Shown here: positions 51,201-58,709 of the stretch, one piece after another
Numbering within the stretch: position 1 is the stretch's first letter
Layout: every line of letters starts with the position of its first letter
NCBI RefSeq assembly: GCF_035582795.1
Contig: NC_134368.1
Coordinates: 32,238,501-32,302,500 of the forward strand
Direction of reading: 5' to 3'
Length of the DNA stretch: 64,000 nucleotides
From: Mycteria americana
Lineage: Eukaryota; Chordata; Aves; Ciconiiformes; Ciconiidae
Position numbers and translations under genes: made by a program
The notes under the pieces: generated by a model
What the model was told of the DNA's origin: nothing
Seen by the model: the letters and a program-made list of their open reading frames with translations, nothing else
Database searches by the model: none

Positions 51201-51384
51201 GAGTCAATGAACTGAATGTAGAGTTTTAGAATATGCTGATAGCTGATATTCAGGAATAACAGAAGATAATATGAGGAGGATAAATCTAATTATTACTTTT
51301 TATCCTAATATTCATTAGTAAAATATAATAGCTTTATTTTGAATTTTTTCTTTCTCCACCAGAAACGTGAGCTTCAAGGAATAA
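16792..51384 (+). CDS. CEP135: CEP135, centrosomal protein of 135 kDa, complete CDS
   Basis: Twenty-five coding exons (2-26): 16792-16904, 18092-18282, 18795-18962, 20390-20531, 22264-22348, 23319-23447, 25168-25383, 25954-26019, 27024-27174, 28191-28384, 28873-29016, 29589-29732, 31391-31468, 31628-31779, 34370-34485, 34556-34710, 35208-35263, 36319-36487, 40223-40333, 42180-42365, 43321-43530, 44531-44733, 48899-49003, 49396-49542, 51363-51384. The total is 3453 nt, 1150 residues (human 1140). CEP135 is a long coiled-coil scaffold of the centriole. In human, the N-terminus binds microtubules and CPAP and the C-terminal part binds SAS-6, linking cartwheel to wall; loss causes microcephaly (MCPH8). 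The N-terminus [20 protein letters not shown] and blocks such as [18 protein letters not shown] match human closely. Heptads run through nearly all exons; the last ~60 residues are Ser/Pro-rich and non-helical. All introns are GT-AG. Oddity: the tail is longer than in human. Confidence 0.97.
18092..18282 (+). CDS. CEP135: CEP135 exon 3, residues 38-102
   Basis: Encodes [20 protein letters not shown] through EQSDRHVK. Residues after about 80 enter the N-terminal two-stranded coiled coil known to contact microtubules in human. Confidence 0.96.
18795..18962 (+). CDS. CEP135: CEP135 exon 4, residues 102-158
   Basis: Encodes [20 protein letters not shown] through VVQTPG. Acceptor cttgaag, donor gtgagt. 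Continues the N-terminal coiled coil. Confidence 0.96.
20390..20531 (+). CDS. CEP135: CEP135 exon 5, residues 158-205
   Basis: Encodes [20 protein letters not shown] and [20 protein letters not shown], a basic then Pro-rich break in the coiled coil that is conserved with human. Confidence 0.97.
21368..21447 (+). repeat. 40-bp tandem duplication in LTR U3
   Basis: Two adjacent copies beginning gagcagatatccacactgca. Further diverged GCAGCCCATGGAG-like units continue to about 21660. Confidence 0.8.
22054..22070 (+). repeat. Poly-G tract near the LTR end
   Basis: Run of about 15 G after gcagctgc, an expanded version of the short G run in this U5 region. Likely length-polymorphic and error-prone in assemblies. 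Confidence 0.7.
22264..22348 (+). CDS. CEP135: CEP135 exon 6, residues 205-233
   Basis: Encodes [20 protein letters not shown] and ends KNYSKQ. Acceptor tttcag, only 162 bp after the end of the sense LTR. Donor gtatgt. Confidence 0.95.
23319..23447 (+). CDS. CEP135: CEP135 exon 7, residues 234-276
   Basis: 43 codons encoding [20 protein letters not shown] through LIAHLNLQ. Donor gtaatg. Confidence 0.96.
25168..25383 (+). CDS. CEP135: CEP135 exon 8, residues 277-348
   Basis: 72 codons encoding [20 protein letters not shown] through [10 protein letters not shown], the longest exon-sized coiled-coil block. Donor gtaatc. Confidence 0.97.
25954..26019 (+). CDS. CEP135: CEP135 exon 9, residues 349-370
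   Basis: 22 codons, [20 protein letters not shown] and KS. Acceptor gatag with a weak pyrimidine tract, donor gtaagt. Matches human KEIKRKLSEMQDLEET. Confidence 0.93.
27024..27174 (+). CDS. CEP135: CEP135 exon 10, residues 371-421
   Basis: Encodes [20 protein letters not shown] through [10 protein letters not shown]. More diverged from human than its neighbours but phase-compatible. Confidence 0.94.
27526..28130 (-). mobile_element. CR1 LINE fragment, antisense, CEP135 intron 10
   Basis: Reads on the minus strand as CR1 3' sequence. On the plus strand the landmarks are ttgaaaacctccaggatggag, cacattccaatg, ctcttctccaggctcaacaa, ctgaccagcctggagggcct and tgtgtctctgttgatacaaccc. Diverged, 5'-truncated, without an open frame. 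The 3' tail is lost, so both ends are approximate. Confidence 0.85.
28191..28384 (+). CDS. CEP135: CEP135 exon 11, residues 421-485
   Basis: Encodes [20 protein letters not shown] through [12 protein letters not shown]. The basic Ser/Arg-rich end is shorter than the matching human segment. Confidence 0.96.
28873..29016 (+). CDS. CEP135: CEP135 exon 12, residues 486-533
   Basis: 48 codons encoding [20 protein letters not shown] through [10 protein letters not shown]. Donor gtaaga. Confidence 0.97.
29589..29732 (+). CDS. CEP135: CEP135 exon 13, residues 534-581
   Basis: 48 codons encoding [20 protein letters not shown] through KESLREKLK. The acceptor tttaaag has a short pyrimidine tract, but a TGCTAAC branch-like motif lies about 20 bases upstream. 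Confidence 0.95.
30357..30660 (-). mobile_element. CR1 LINE 3' end, antisense, CEP135 intron 13
   Basis: Clear CR1 3' terminus read backwards. It starts on the plus strand with the tail units aatcatagaatcacagaatc, then ggttggaaaagacctttaag, cactgccaagtccaccacta, ggcagcctgttccaatgctt and gaccttgaggcc-like sequence. About 300 bp, 5'-truncated as is usual for CR1. Confidence 0.93.
31391..31468 (+). CDS. CEP135: CEP135 exon 14, residues 582-607
   Basis: 26 codons encoding [20 protein letters not shown] through NNIQG. Acceptor atctcag, donor gtaagt. Confidence 0.93.
31628..31779 (+). CDS. CEP135: CEP135 exon 15, residues 608-658
   Basis: Encodes [20 protein letters not shown] through FKAEICSL. 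Ends in phase 2 before gtaagt. Confidence 0.95.
32433..33017 (-). mobile_element. Solo LTR, ERVL-like, antisense, CEP135 intron 15
   Basis: 585 bp with TGTCGTGG...CCAGGACA termini (TGTC/GACA inverted ends), flanked by TATAC (32428-32432) and TGTAC (33018-33022), a 5-bp duplication with one transition. On its own strand it shows atgacgtcat and agtataaac promoter-like elements (near 32750) and attaaactgttcttatctc as the poly(A) region. Same family as 53888-54480. No internal viral genes. Confidence 0.92.
32586..32632 (+). repeat. (TAG)n(TAA)n microsatellite inside the LTR
   Basis: About six TAG units followed by about nine TAA/AAT units in the A/T-rich segment of the LTR. Confidence 0.9.
34370..34485 (+). 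CDS. CEP135: CEP135 exon 16, residues 658-697
   Basis: Encodes [20 protein letters not shown] through KLEEKI. Acceptor tttccag after a pyrimidine tract, donor gtaatc. Confidence 0.96.
34556..34710 (+). CDS. CEP135: CEP135 exon 17, residues 697-748
   Basis: Encodes [20 protein letters not shown] through CLEDNLANK. The preceding intron is only 70 bp. Confidence 0.96.
35208..35263 (+). CDS. CEP135: CEP135 exon 18, residues 749-767
   Basis: 56 nt encoding [18 protein letters not shown], the smallest internal exon. Donor gtaagt. Confidence 0.93.
36201..36224 (+). repeat. A24 homopolymer in CEP135 intron 18
   Basis: Uninterrupted run of 24 A, ending about 95 bp before exon 19. No retroposon body is recognisable upstream of it. 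Confidence 0.85.
36319..36487 (+). CDS. CEP135: CEP135 exon 19, residues 767-823
   Basis: Encodes [20 protein letters not shown] through LSTMARENQ, one of the best conserved segments. Acceptor cttgatag with few pyrimidines, donor gtatga. Confidence 0.96.
36827..37198 (+). mobile_element. Probable solo LTR of a second family, CEP135 intron 19
   Basis: GC-richer island in AT-rich intron. It has an LTR-like order: ctggagaccccggcccaagc, an octamer-like atgcatatgcat, a TATA element tataaacactgt near 37038, R-like gaactttgtgctagctttgtg about 25 bp later, a weak poly(A) signal in aaatgaaatac, then ctctgccctgtgtgtatattg and gtgtctcacac. Tentative ends are tgtgataa and ggataaca. No target duplication was found, so boundaries and family are uncertain. 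Confidence 0.45.
39792..39840 (+). repeat. Short tandem repeat, gtaaatagaagtt unit, three copies
   Basis: Diverged copies of gta(g)aaatagaagttgtaaac arranged head to tail in CEP135 intron 19. Confidence 0.7.
40223..40333 (+). CDS. CEP135: CEP135 exon 20, residues 824-860
   Basis: 37 codons encoding [20 protein letters not shown] through FETLMASK. Acceptor cttcag, donor gtaaaa. Confidence 0.96.
42180..42365 (+). CDS. CEP135: CEP135 exon 21, residues 861-922
   Basis: 62 codons encoding [20 protein letters not shown], then [20 protein letters not shown] and ELLEKEIQG. Nearly identical to human across the AEGESSS block. Donor gtaata. Confidence 0.97.
43321..43530 (+). CDS. CEP135: CEP135 exon 22, residues 923-992
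   Basis: 70 codons encoding [20 protein letters not shown] through TSKSMDYER. Acceptor tgtttag, donor gtaagc. Confidence 0.96.
44531..44733 (+). CDS. CEP135: CEP135 exon 23, residues 993-1060
   Basis: Encodes [20 protein letters not shown] through KLTLAESK. Matches human LLKKQLS and TSHEKD-EIQLLK blocks. Ends in phase 2 before gtaagt. Confidence 0.97.
44734..48898 (+). other. CEP135: CEP135 intron 23 (4.2 kb)
   Basis: AT-rich intron without a recognised mobile element. It carries two long-ish open frames (44751-45182 and 47764-48033, +) that lack recognisable homology, splice-compatible context or start-site support. Confidence 0.65.
48899..49003 (+). CDS. CEP135: CEP135 exon 24, residues 1060-1095
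   Basis: Encodes [20 protein letters not shown] through TTERFER. Acceptor ttttttag, donor gtaaga. Last coiled-coil block. Confidence 0.96.
49396..49542 (+). CDS. CEP135: CEP135 exon 25, residues 1095-1143
   Basis: Encodes [20 protein letters not shown], a Ser/Pro-rich stretch with several SP sites, then [16 protein letters not shown]. The last ~11 residues extend past the point where the human tail shortens. An internal gtaagg at 49511 could act as an alternative donor. Confidence 0.9.
49789..49870 (+). repeat. 41-bp tandem duplication, CEP135 intron 25
   Basis: Two diverged copies starting tccaaatatat at 49789 and 49830. Confidence 0.75.
50573..50612 (+). repeat. 20-bp perfect tandem duplication, CEP135 intron 25
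   Basis: ggggatgaaacagcagttat occurs twice head to tail with no difference, suggesting recent origin. Confidence 0.9.
51363..51384 (+). CDS. CEP135: CEP135 terminal coding exon 26, residues 1144-1150
   Basis: Acceptor ccaccag. Encodes KNVSFKE and TAA at 51382-51384. The split codon and NV match the human end RNV; SFKE is extra. Confidence 0.85.
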
Positions 51385-53544
51385 CCAGTACTTAAGCAAC
51401 TGAAGCATTACCTTGTTACAAGGACTTTGTTTTGAAAATTATGAAGGCTGACTTGTATTCTACCTCTGTTTTCTTCAAATCAGTGATTACCTTTGAAATT
51501 TCTGAGAACCAGTGAAGTAATCAACTTTGCAAAATTCTGCTTTCCCCACTGGCTGGGGTGACTGGTTTTTGCTGGCTGTTTGACGGGGTTTTGTATCAAG
51601 GCCAGCTAAGTTTTGTTACTGTTTTGCAAACATAATAATTGTAAGAAGAAAAAGAGTACTTGATATGACAATCTCTTGTTTTCATTTTACTATTTTATTT
51701 CTGTTTGCTTATCTCATACAGTTACAGAATTTTGTTCATCTTAGTGTGAGCTAACAGAATAACATACACAATTGTCTTAAAAATGCTGAGCCAGTGTATG
51801 TTTTATACTCATGACGATTTCTTATGTTTGGGCTTTTAACAAGTGTTTTCTGTTTACAGGTCATTCTTCGTGGTATTTAAAAGTATTGATTATCTATTTT
51901 TTGTGAATTCATTTTGTTTACTGTACCTTTTCTTAGTTAAAAAAATATATCAGTTATTCTTTATTAATGTTTTTGTCATTAACAACTACTCATCTCCTTT
52001 TGTTTAATCTTTGTGTGAAATTGCATTTTAAATATTATCCCAATATTAAATAAAAAGTTAAAAGAAAACTTATTTTTAAAGATTTATTGAAATCCTTTAA
52101 ATATTATAAAATCAATTCTAAAGTATTTTCTAGTCAATTTTTTGAATCATATATGGAGATATTTTTCAAATTTTGTTTTTAAAAGATCAGAACAAAATCT
52201 GGAATCCTTCACACAGTTAAGCTCAAGCTATTGGAGAGGTGACACATGCCTTTATGTTGTGACACACAAATTAGATAAATGCAGTGAGAACTAATCTTTA
52301 AAATATCTGGTGTATTTAGCAGACGAGCATTTCAAATTTAGGCTATGAAGTATGATGCGATTAGCAATCACAATCTTACGATATGCTCTTAAAGTCCGTC
52401 TATGCAGATAATTGTATATCAAATCATTCTTCTATTCAAGAACATACAGTTTTCTAATAATTACATGCCATTCAGGTTGACATGGTGTGTATCCATAGGT
52501 ATCATGCAGAGGACTAGAAGTGGGAGGATGTATTGTTGTGCATCCTTGCACTGGCCAACAGGTAGTGTTCTGCTTGCCTAATGTTGATTAAATAAAAAAC
52601 TGTGATTACCAGCTAACATTACAAGCATCTCTAAGGTGTAAACAACATATTAAATTACATGGAAAAAAATTTTTATTATTATTTTAGATTTTGTCTATTT
52701 TGCACTAAGATTGTTACAGTTAGAAATTGTAAAGAATATTGTGTTAACTGGAAATATCGTTGCATATATTCATAGATAAATAATTGCTGTTGCAAGCATA
52801 CAGATATTTTTTATTTTTCATATATTGTATTTTGTCAGTTTTGTTATTTAATGTGTTTATACTTATTAAATTTTACTAATTAAAAACAACTTAGAACACC
52901 CATTCAGAAGTACCTGAAAATACATGTACCACATTAGGCTTCTGAGCCATTGGAAGGAATTGTTTATTTAAAGTGGGTGCATCTTATACTTTTTATGTCT
53001 CTCGTTTGCCGGTTACAGGAATGGGGAGATTGTCGTCTCTAATGTTACTTACTTATTAATACTGTTTGTAATTAAGTCACTAGTTTCCACTGATGCTAAC
53101 TGATGTTAATTATTCAGGATGAAGCAGTTCAGTAAGAATGAGAAAAGAACTCATGTTCTGCTCTCGATGTCTTCAGTGGTGACTTTTAAAAACCCTATTT
53201 TGTATATAAACCCTTTTAAATTGCAATCTGAATTTTAAAAAAAAGCAAATGTTCCATTTTATTGAAAATACTGTATTTCATCTTACCAAAAGATGTATAT
53301 TTTGACATTACAATTAAAAACATAACACTTCAATTAATAGTAATTCTTACATGAATATCAGTTATGAAGAATTAGGGGACCTTTGAGCACAGGTGGTATA
53401 ATAAAACTGGTATCATTTCGGTGACCGAAGCCTGTGCAGCTTTCTAAAACGAAAACATTACTAATATTCAGACTATAGTAAAGCTGTCATTTTACCTTAT
53501 GTTACTATTATTTTATATACATTGTGGTAAGCAACTAGAATAAA
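51385..53544 (+). other. CEP135: CEP135 3' UTR and flank
   Basis: AT-rich non-coding sequence after the stop. AATAAA signals at 52049-52054, 52591-52596 and 53539-53544 give possible 3' UTRs of about 0.7, 1.2 and 2.2 kb. No gene or repeat recognised in the interval. Confidence 0.6.
52049..52054 (+). terminator. CEP135: Candidate proximal poly(A) signal of CEP135
   Basis: First canonical AATAAA after the stop, in an A-rich context with a T-rich stretch downstream. Confidence 0.4.
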
Positions 53545-53887
53545 AGAAAAGTAATATTTATACAACTTTTCTTTATAATCAAGTATTTAATTTCATGAAG
53601 TACAAAACAAGCACAAATTTGTGGAAGATTTAAATCTGTGGGCCACCGTGTACGTCATGGATGAAACAAGCCCTTTGTGAGTCGGGATATTAACATGACT
53701 CTCCTGGACTCTGCTCCAAGAAGCTTCTGTGCTGTCCTCACCTGGAAGATCAAAAGATCATGGAAGCCTCACAACCTGTTTTAGTACTCAGCTGGGGTGA
53801 GTTGAAAGCAGAGTGGGGCAGACATTAAGTCATGGGAAAAGTCTGAATACTCAAGCTGTCTGTCTTCTGTTGTTATCTGCAGTTGGG

Positions 53888-54084
53888 TGCCGTGGTTTAG
53901 CCCCAGTCGGCATCTAAGCACCACACAGCCGCTCGCTCACCCTCCCCCCCGGTGGGAGGGGGGAGAGAATCTGAAGAGCACAAGTAAGAAAACTCATGGG
54001 TTGAGACAAGAACAGTTTAATAATTGAAATAGAATAGAATAAAATAATAATAATAACATAATAAATTGTAATGAAAAGAAAAAC

Positions 54085-54121
<37 letters not shown>

Positions 54122-54480
54122 CAAAACCCAGGAAAAAAAACCAAGTGGTGTAACTGCCCACCACCTGCCGACCGATGCCCAGCCAGTCCCCAAGCAGCCA
54201 TCTCTGCCCCCCCTGGCCAGCTCCCCCCAGTTTCTGTAGTGAGCATGACGGCATATGGTATGGAATAGCCCTTTGGCCAGTTTGGCTGTGCCCCCTCCCA
54301 GCTTCCTGTGCGCCTGGCAGAGCATGGGAAGCTGCAAAGTCCTTGACCAGTGTAAGCATTACTTAGCGACAACTCAAACATCAGTGTGTTATCAACATCA
54401 TTTTCATACTAAATCCAAAACACAGCACTATAGCAGCTACCAGGAAGAAAATTAACTCTATCCCAGCTGAAACCAGGACA
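53888..54480 (-). mobile_element. Solo LTR, ERVL-like, antisense, downstream of CEP135
   Basis: 593 bp from TGCCGTGG to CCAGGACA with a perfect 5-bp target duplication TTGGG on both sides (53883-53887 and 54481-54485). Same family as 32433-33017, including gatgcccagccagtcccc, the gacagtttaat-type poly(A) region and ggaagaaaattaactctatc near the U3 end. Open frames on both strands here are LTR sequence, not genes. Confidence 0.95.
54088..54119 (+). repeat. (GA)n microsatellite inside the LTR
   Basis: About 15 uninterrupted GA units in the A/T-rich part of the LTR at 53888-54480. Confidence 0.95.
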
Positions 54481-55184
54481 TTGGGGATGGGGGAAAAATA
54501 ACATTAGAAAAATAATAAAGGAGAAGCAATAATCGTTGGGGCTGTTTATTGTCGGAAGCAGAGTAGTCTGGAGAGAATAAAAGGAGAGTTTTTATCATTT
54601 ATTAAAACCTAAATTGCTCAATTAAACCTATCATAATGTGTTTTTAAGAAATTCTTAGAATTAATTTTTTTTTTGTCTTACAGTATGTCCCTAAAATTGA
54701 GATAATTAATCTAAAGTTAAATAAGCAATTCTAGGGTTCAGTTGGAAAACCCAATTTGTTCTTTTTTTGTCACCCTAAATCTGAGAAACACTGAGATTCC
54801 TATGTGATGCTGATTAAAAAAGGTTAAGATTAGGGCTTCAGTCTTTCAATTTAAAATATTTTATACAAAAATTGGTGCACATGTGGCAAGCCTGACCTAT
54901 TCAAACGCTATTATTCCTAAATGAAACCATATGACCACAGACTTTTTGGTTTTTTTAAACCATTCTTTGGGACAGAATTTTACACTTCCTCTTTTTCTCT
55001 GCTCCCAGTGTAAGAAACCAGTTGCGTGCAGTTTTGGTACCCTAGTCTTTCAGCTTTAGGCATACAGGCATTCCAGTTTCATTTCATCCTCTGACCCTTC
55101 TTGGGCAACAAGATCTTTGGATCACAATAGCTGCAGCAGTATTAATTCCTGGAGCGGCAGTCTTGCCACCTATCCTCCAGTATA

Positions 55185-55295
55185 AACGAGGGGCGAGAGA
55201 AAGCCTTGATGCTGTGCAAGCACTGTTCAGCAACAGCTGAAACACTGGTGTGTTATCAGCACTGTTTCAGCCACAAGGCAAAAACCTGGCAGGCT
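55185..55295 (-). mobile_element. Fragment of ERVL-like LTR U3
   Basis: gtataaacgaggggcg, then ccttgatgctgtgcaagcac and ctggtgtgttatcagcac follow the same order as the U3 part of the antisense LTRs nearby. Older and truncated. Confidence 0.6.
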
Positions 55296-55514
55296 TCAGG
55301 CAGGCTGCGACATTATCTCTGTCACAGCATCCACCAGCGCGCAGCACAGCCTGGCACGGGCGCTCCAGCAGATTCCCTGCGCAGCGGCCACCCATGCCCA
55401 CGTACGGGCTGCTCGTGCCCAGCAGAGCAGGCAGGGCTTGCCCAGGATAACTAACTCCCCAAACACGCTGTCTTCTGTAAGGCTCCCAGTACAACATGGG
55501 CATGGACATTCTTG

Positions 55515-55955
55515 GCAAGTCCAGCAAAGGGCCCCGAAGGTGATGAAGGGATTGGAGCATCTCTTACACGAGAGGCTGAGCAAGCTGGGGGTGTTCAGCC
55601 TTGAGAAGAGAAGGCTCGGGGGGGAACATCTCCATGTACAGAAATACCTAATGGGTGGGAGTAAAAAGATTGAGACAGTCTCTTCTCGGTGGTATCCAGG
55701 GAAGGTACAAAAGACAATGGGCACAAATTGAAATATAGGGAATTCCATTTAAACATAAGAAAAATGCTTTTTTTTCCATGAGGGTGGTCAAACAGTGGAA
55801 CAGGCTGCCTGGAGAGGTTGTGGAGTCCCCATCCACAGAGATATTCAAAATCCAGTGGGACACAGTCCTGGACAGCCTGCCTGTAGATGACCCTGTTTTG
55901 AGCAGGGGCTTGGACTAGACGGTCTCCAGAGGGGAAACAATTCTGTGACTCTGGG
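55515..55955 (+). mobile_element. CR1 LINE 3' part, sense orientation
   Basis: Landmarks in order: caaagggccccgaaggtgat, gaggctgagcaagctggggg, gttcagccttgagaagagaa, ggaacaggctgcctggagag, gcaggggcttggactagacg and the tail aattctgtgactctg. Frames are broken. Confidence 0.93.
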
Positions 55956-56676
55956 AAATTTCCCTAACATTAATGTGATCAGGTAAGTGCCTATCCAGCT
56001 GTAGTGAAATTGTCCCTTATTACCTATATTATGATCTTTGACTTTTTAAAAATTATGAGTATGAAAATAATTGTATTGCCATTGTTTTGTTAGATCTACC
56101 TACATTAGAGCTCAGGTAAATGGTGAGGTTTGGAATTTATCACATGATAGTTGCCAGCCCACCTGTGTGTGCTGCTAGCTCGGCATCATCCGAGCAGAGG
56201 TGCTCCACCAGGTTTGTCAGTGGTGTGTCCTTTCCCATTTCAAGGTGATGATGCAGGAATTAGACTGTTGCTTAAACTAACGAGAATGGCATGAGGGCAG
56301 ATGAAAGAAAGTGGGAACAATGAGAATGTCAGTGGCTGTTTCTCCTCGGCTTTAATACCGCTGAGCAAGGACAGCCGTATTTTCCTGAATGCAAACACAG
56401 AAATGAGTTGCAGCGTGGTTAGTCAGCCATAAGTCAAGGTCTGCAGGAGCAGATACTGCTCTTCGGGGAGATTTTCATGGAGCCTCTGAGTCCAAAGGAA
56501 CACGTTGACATCTGAGCTTGTTTTTATTTGAAAAGAGATGTGTGGGTTACTGGACTATAGCTGTCTGTACAATCTTTATCTGTACCCATTTGCTTTGCGT
56601 AAATGCATAAATAAAACCTGTTGAATAGGAGGTAGGCACCCCCAGGCTGGCTCCTTGCTTTTAAATGGTGTATTTG

Positions 56677-56690
56677 TGCCACCTAGTGGG
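56677..56690 (-). promoter_or_regulatory. Consensus CTCF core motif
   Basis: The minus strand reads CCCACTAGGTGGCA, an intact CTCF core (CCACYAGRKGGCA type). Occupancy is not shown by sequence. Confidence 0.5.
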
Positions 56691-56919
56691 CCCATGTCTT
56701 TTCTAGCGATCGTGGCACATACTTAGCAGGTTCGGGTTTCTCCATAGAAATTCTAGACACATCTAATAAACTCAAAGTGAAAGAATTGCTAATAAAGCCA
56801 CGTGGTCCTGAAGCCCATCCGTCACTTTGCTACTGAGGTTTGTGACTGCATCTCTTTCCAGAAATTGTCGGTTCTTAAGAAAAAAAAAAAATCTCATTTT
56901 AGTTTATTTTCTCCTCCAG

Positions 56920-57059
56920 GAAAGTGAAAAGATCGACTTTTGTCAAGAAAGCAATTTGACCGATCTGAAGGAATTGGCAAAGGCTGGATTCACCTCTTTT
57001 CTGGTGGCTACTTTTGAAGTTTTCTATCTGTACCACCCAATACTACTGCCTAAAAATGT
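56920..57059 (+). other. Orphan exon-like ORF with consensus splice signals
   Basis: 140 nt bounded by a pyrimidine-rich ctcctccag acceptor and a perfect gtaagt donor, open in the frame reading ESEKIDFCQESNLTDLKELA and continuing to LPKN. It lies between CEP135 and the next CpG island. I do not recognise the peptide. An open 46-codon stretch is possible by chance, so this is only a candidate. Confidence 0.3.
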
Positions 57060-57559
57060 GTAAGTGCTGCAACAGCGGCAAAGCAAAACACAGCAAAACC
57101 CCTGAATCTTTCAAAGGAGTGCTGCAAAATTCAGCCCTGGTAATCGAGGTGGTTTGTATCCATATATTTTGTATATAAATATATATATATATGTGATTGC
57201 TAATGTAAAGATAGCAGTCAATATACTTAACAGCCACCTAAATACTAGATCTGGTGGTGTATGAGCTTCATTTCTGAGTTATCTATGCTCTGTATACTAT
57301 GGCTTTAGTTGTGAGGGGACTGAAAAGGGAACAGATTGCACATGGTCATCTCCAGAACACTGCAGGTGAAAAAGTGATTTCTAGCAATTAATATGTATTC
57401 CAGAGTCATACAGCTAGTTTTTTGCACAAATATCACTTCTGACTCAGGACTTCACTGAGCTGCAAATCACTAAGGGGTGGGAGAGTATCAGTAAACGCTT
57501 GCCTAAACTCACATTCTTCCTTTAAAGTATCCAGTATTGGGCAGTCAGAGATTAAAAAA

Positions 57560-57605
57560 TGTGTGTGATGGCCTTAGGTCTGACCCAGCATGGGTGTTAT
57601 TTTTC
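57560..57605 (+). mobile_element. Short ancient CR1/L3-like 3' end
   Basis: atggccttaggtctgaccca followed by gcatgggtgttatttttct resembles the 3' terminal motif of old amniote CR1/L3 elements (ggtctgacccagtatgg type). Very short. Confidence 0.45.
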
Positions 57606-58445
57606 TGTAAGACCCAGTTCCTTTTAAGAATAGCAGAAGGGCCGCTTCTGATGGGGCCAAAAAGTTAAGGGGCGGGCAGGATCCAAAGCTGTACGGCCTT
57701 TTTGTCCAGGGAGCATCTCAATCTGGAGAACTGGCTGGCAAAACGCATCTTCTATCTCAGCAGTGAAAGATCATGAATTACATAATCAATTTTGGTTCAA
57801 AAAGTGGCAGAGTCTGGATGGAACCAAGTGCAGCATCTGATTTTGCCGCATCCTCCTTGGGAAACTTGGGAAACCAGTGTCCAGCACTGGCAAAATCTTG
57901 GCGTAGATAGCTGAATTGAAAGAGCTATCTTATCATATCAGCTCCAGAAGAGCTGATACAAATACCGGCTTTAAGGACGTGGGAAAGAAGGAAGGCTGTT
58001 TTCCGCGCTGCTGTGTTGGGGAAGAGCCGATTTTTGTTTTGTTTCTTGTAGTTCCTCCCATTTTTTAGTAAACGAAGGAGATAAAAATTTGCCTGGTTAC
58101 AGCGCTAGACAGGCGCTGGATTCAGACCTTGGTCTTACTGCGAGATGAGAACAAACCGGGGTGCAGAGCCGGGGTGCAGCCAGCGCTGCGGCGCTCTCCC
58201 GTTGGGGCAGTGCAGTGGGCGGCGGGGGGCCAAATGGCGCAAACGCCAGCGGGATGCCGCTGGCTGCGGGTAAAGCCAGCCTTACCCCTTCCTGCCCGGC
58301 GCAAGGGGCCGCACGCTAGTTCGAGGGCTAAGGCAGGGATCCGGGAGAGGGGCCGGGGCGCGGCGCTGCGGGGCGCCCGTGAGCGGCGGCGGCCGCGCTG
58401 CCATGGGGCGGCCGCGGCGGGGGCGGCATCGCACGGGCTGGGCGG

Positions 58446-58477
58446 CATCCGACGGCATCCGACGGCATCCGACGGGC
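58446..58477 (+). repeat. Three-copy GGCATCCGAC tandem repeat in the CpG island
   Basis: The 10-bp unit ggcatccgac is repeated three times, with a fourth partial match just before and after. Confidence 0.85.
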
Positions 58478-58709
58478 TGGGCGGCGGCGGCTGCTGCGGC
58501 ACCCCGCGCCGGCAGGAGCCGCCGGCTCATCCCTTCTGGCCGCACGGAGAGGGAGAGCAGGTGAGACGGAGCCTGCCGTCCCCCCCCCCGCCGCGCAGAG
58601 GCCGGTGCGGTGCCGGTGGCGGGGGGAGCGCGGCCGCAGCCCGAAGCACCGCGGGCTCCCGCGGCGCTCCGCGTCCCCGGCTCGCCAGCCTGCGCCGTGG
58701 CTCAGCGCT

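Larger units (their letters stand above)
55956..58120. other. Intergenic interval between CEP135 and the second CpG island
   Basis: Mostly unique sequence. It contains a CTCF-like core at 56677-56690, an exon-like ORF at 56920-57059, a short AT dinucleotide run at 57176-57192, a short old CR1/L3-like 3' end at about 57560-57605, and two hairpins at 57905-57958. Confidence 0.6.

Noticed and set aside
53914-54381. 155-aa, 121-aa and 106-aa minus-strand frames
   Set aside because: Inside a solo LTR, in three frames at once, and running through the GA microsatellite.
55267-55863. Several frames of 70-150 aa on both strands
   Set aside because: They overlap LTR and CR1 fragments, with no intact reverse transcriptase or other motif.
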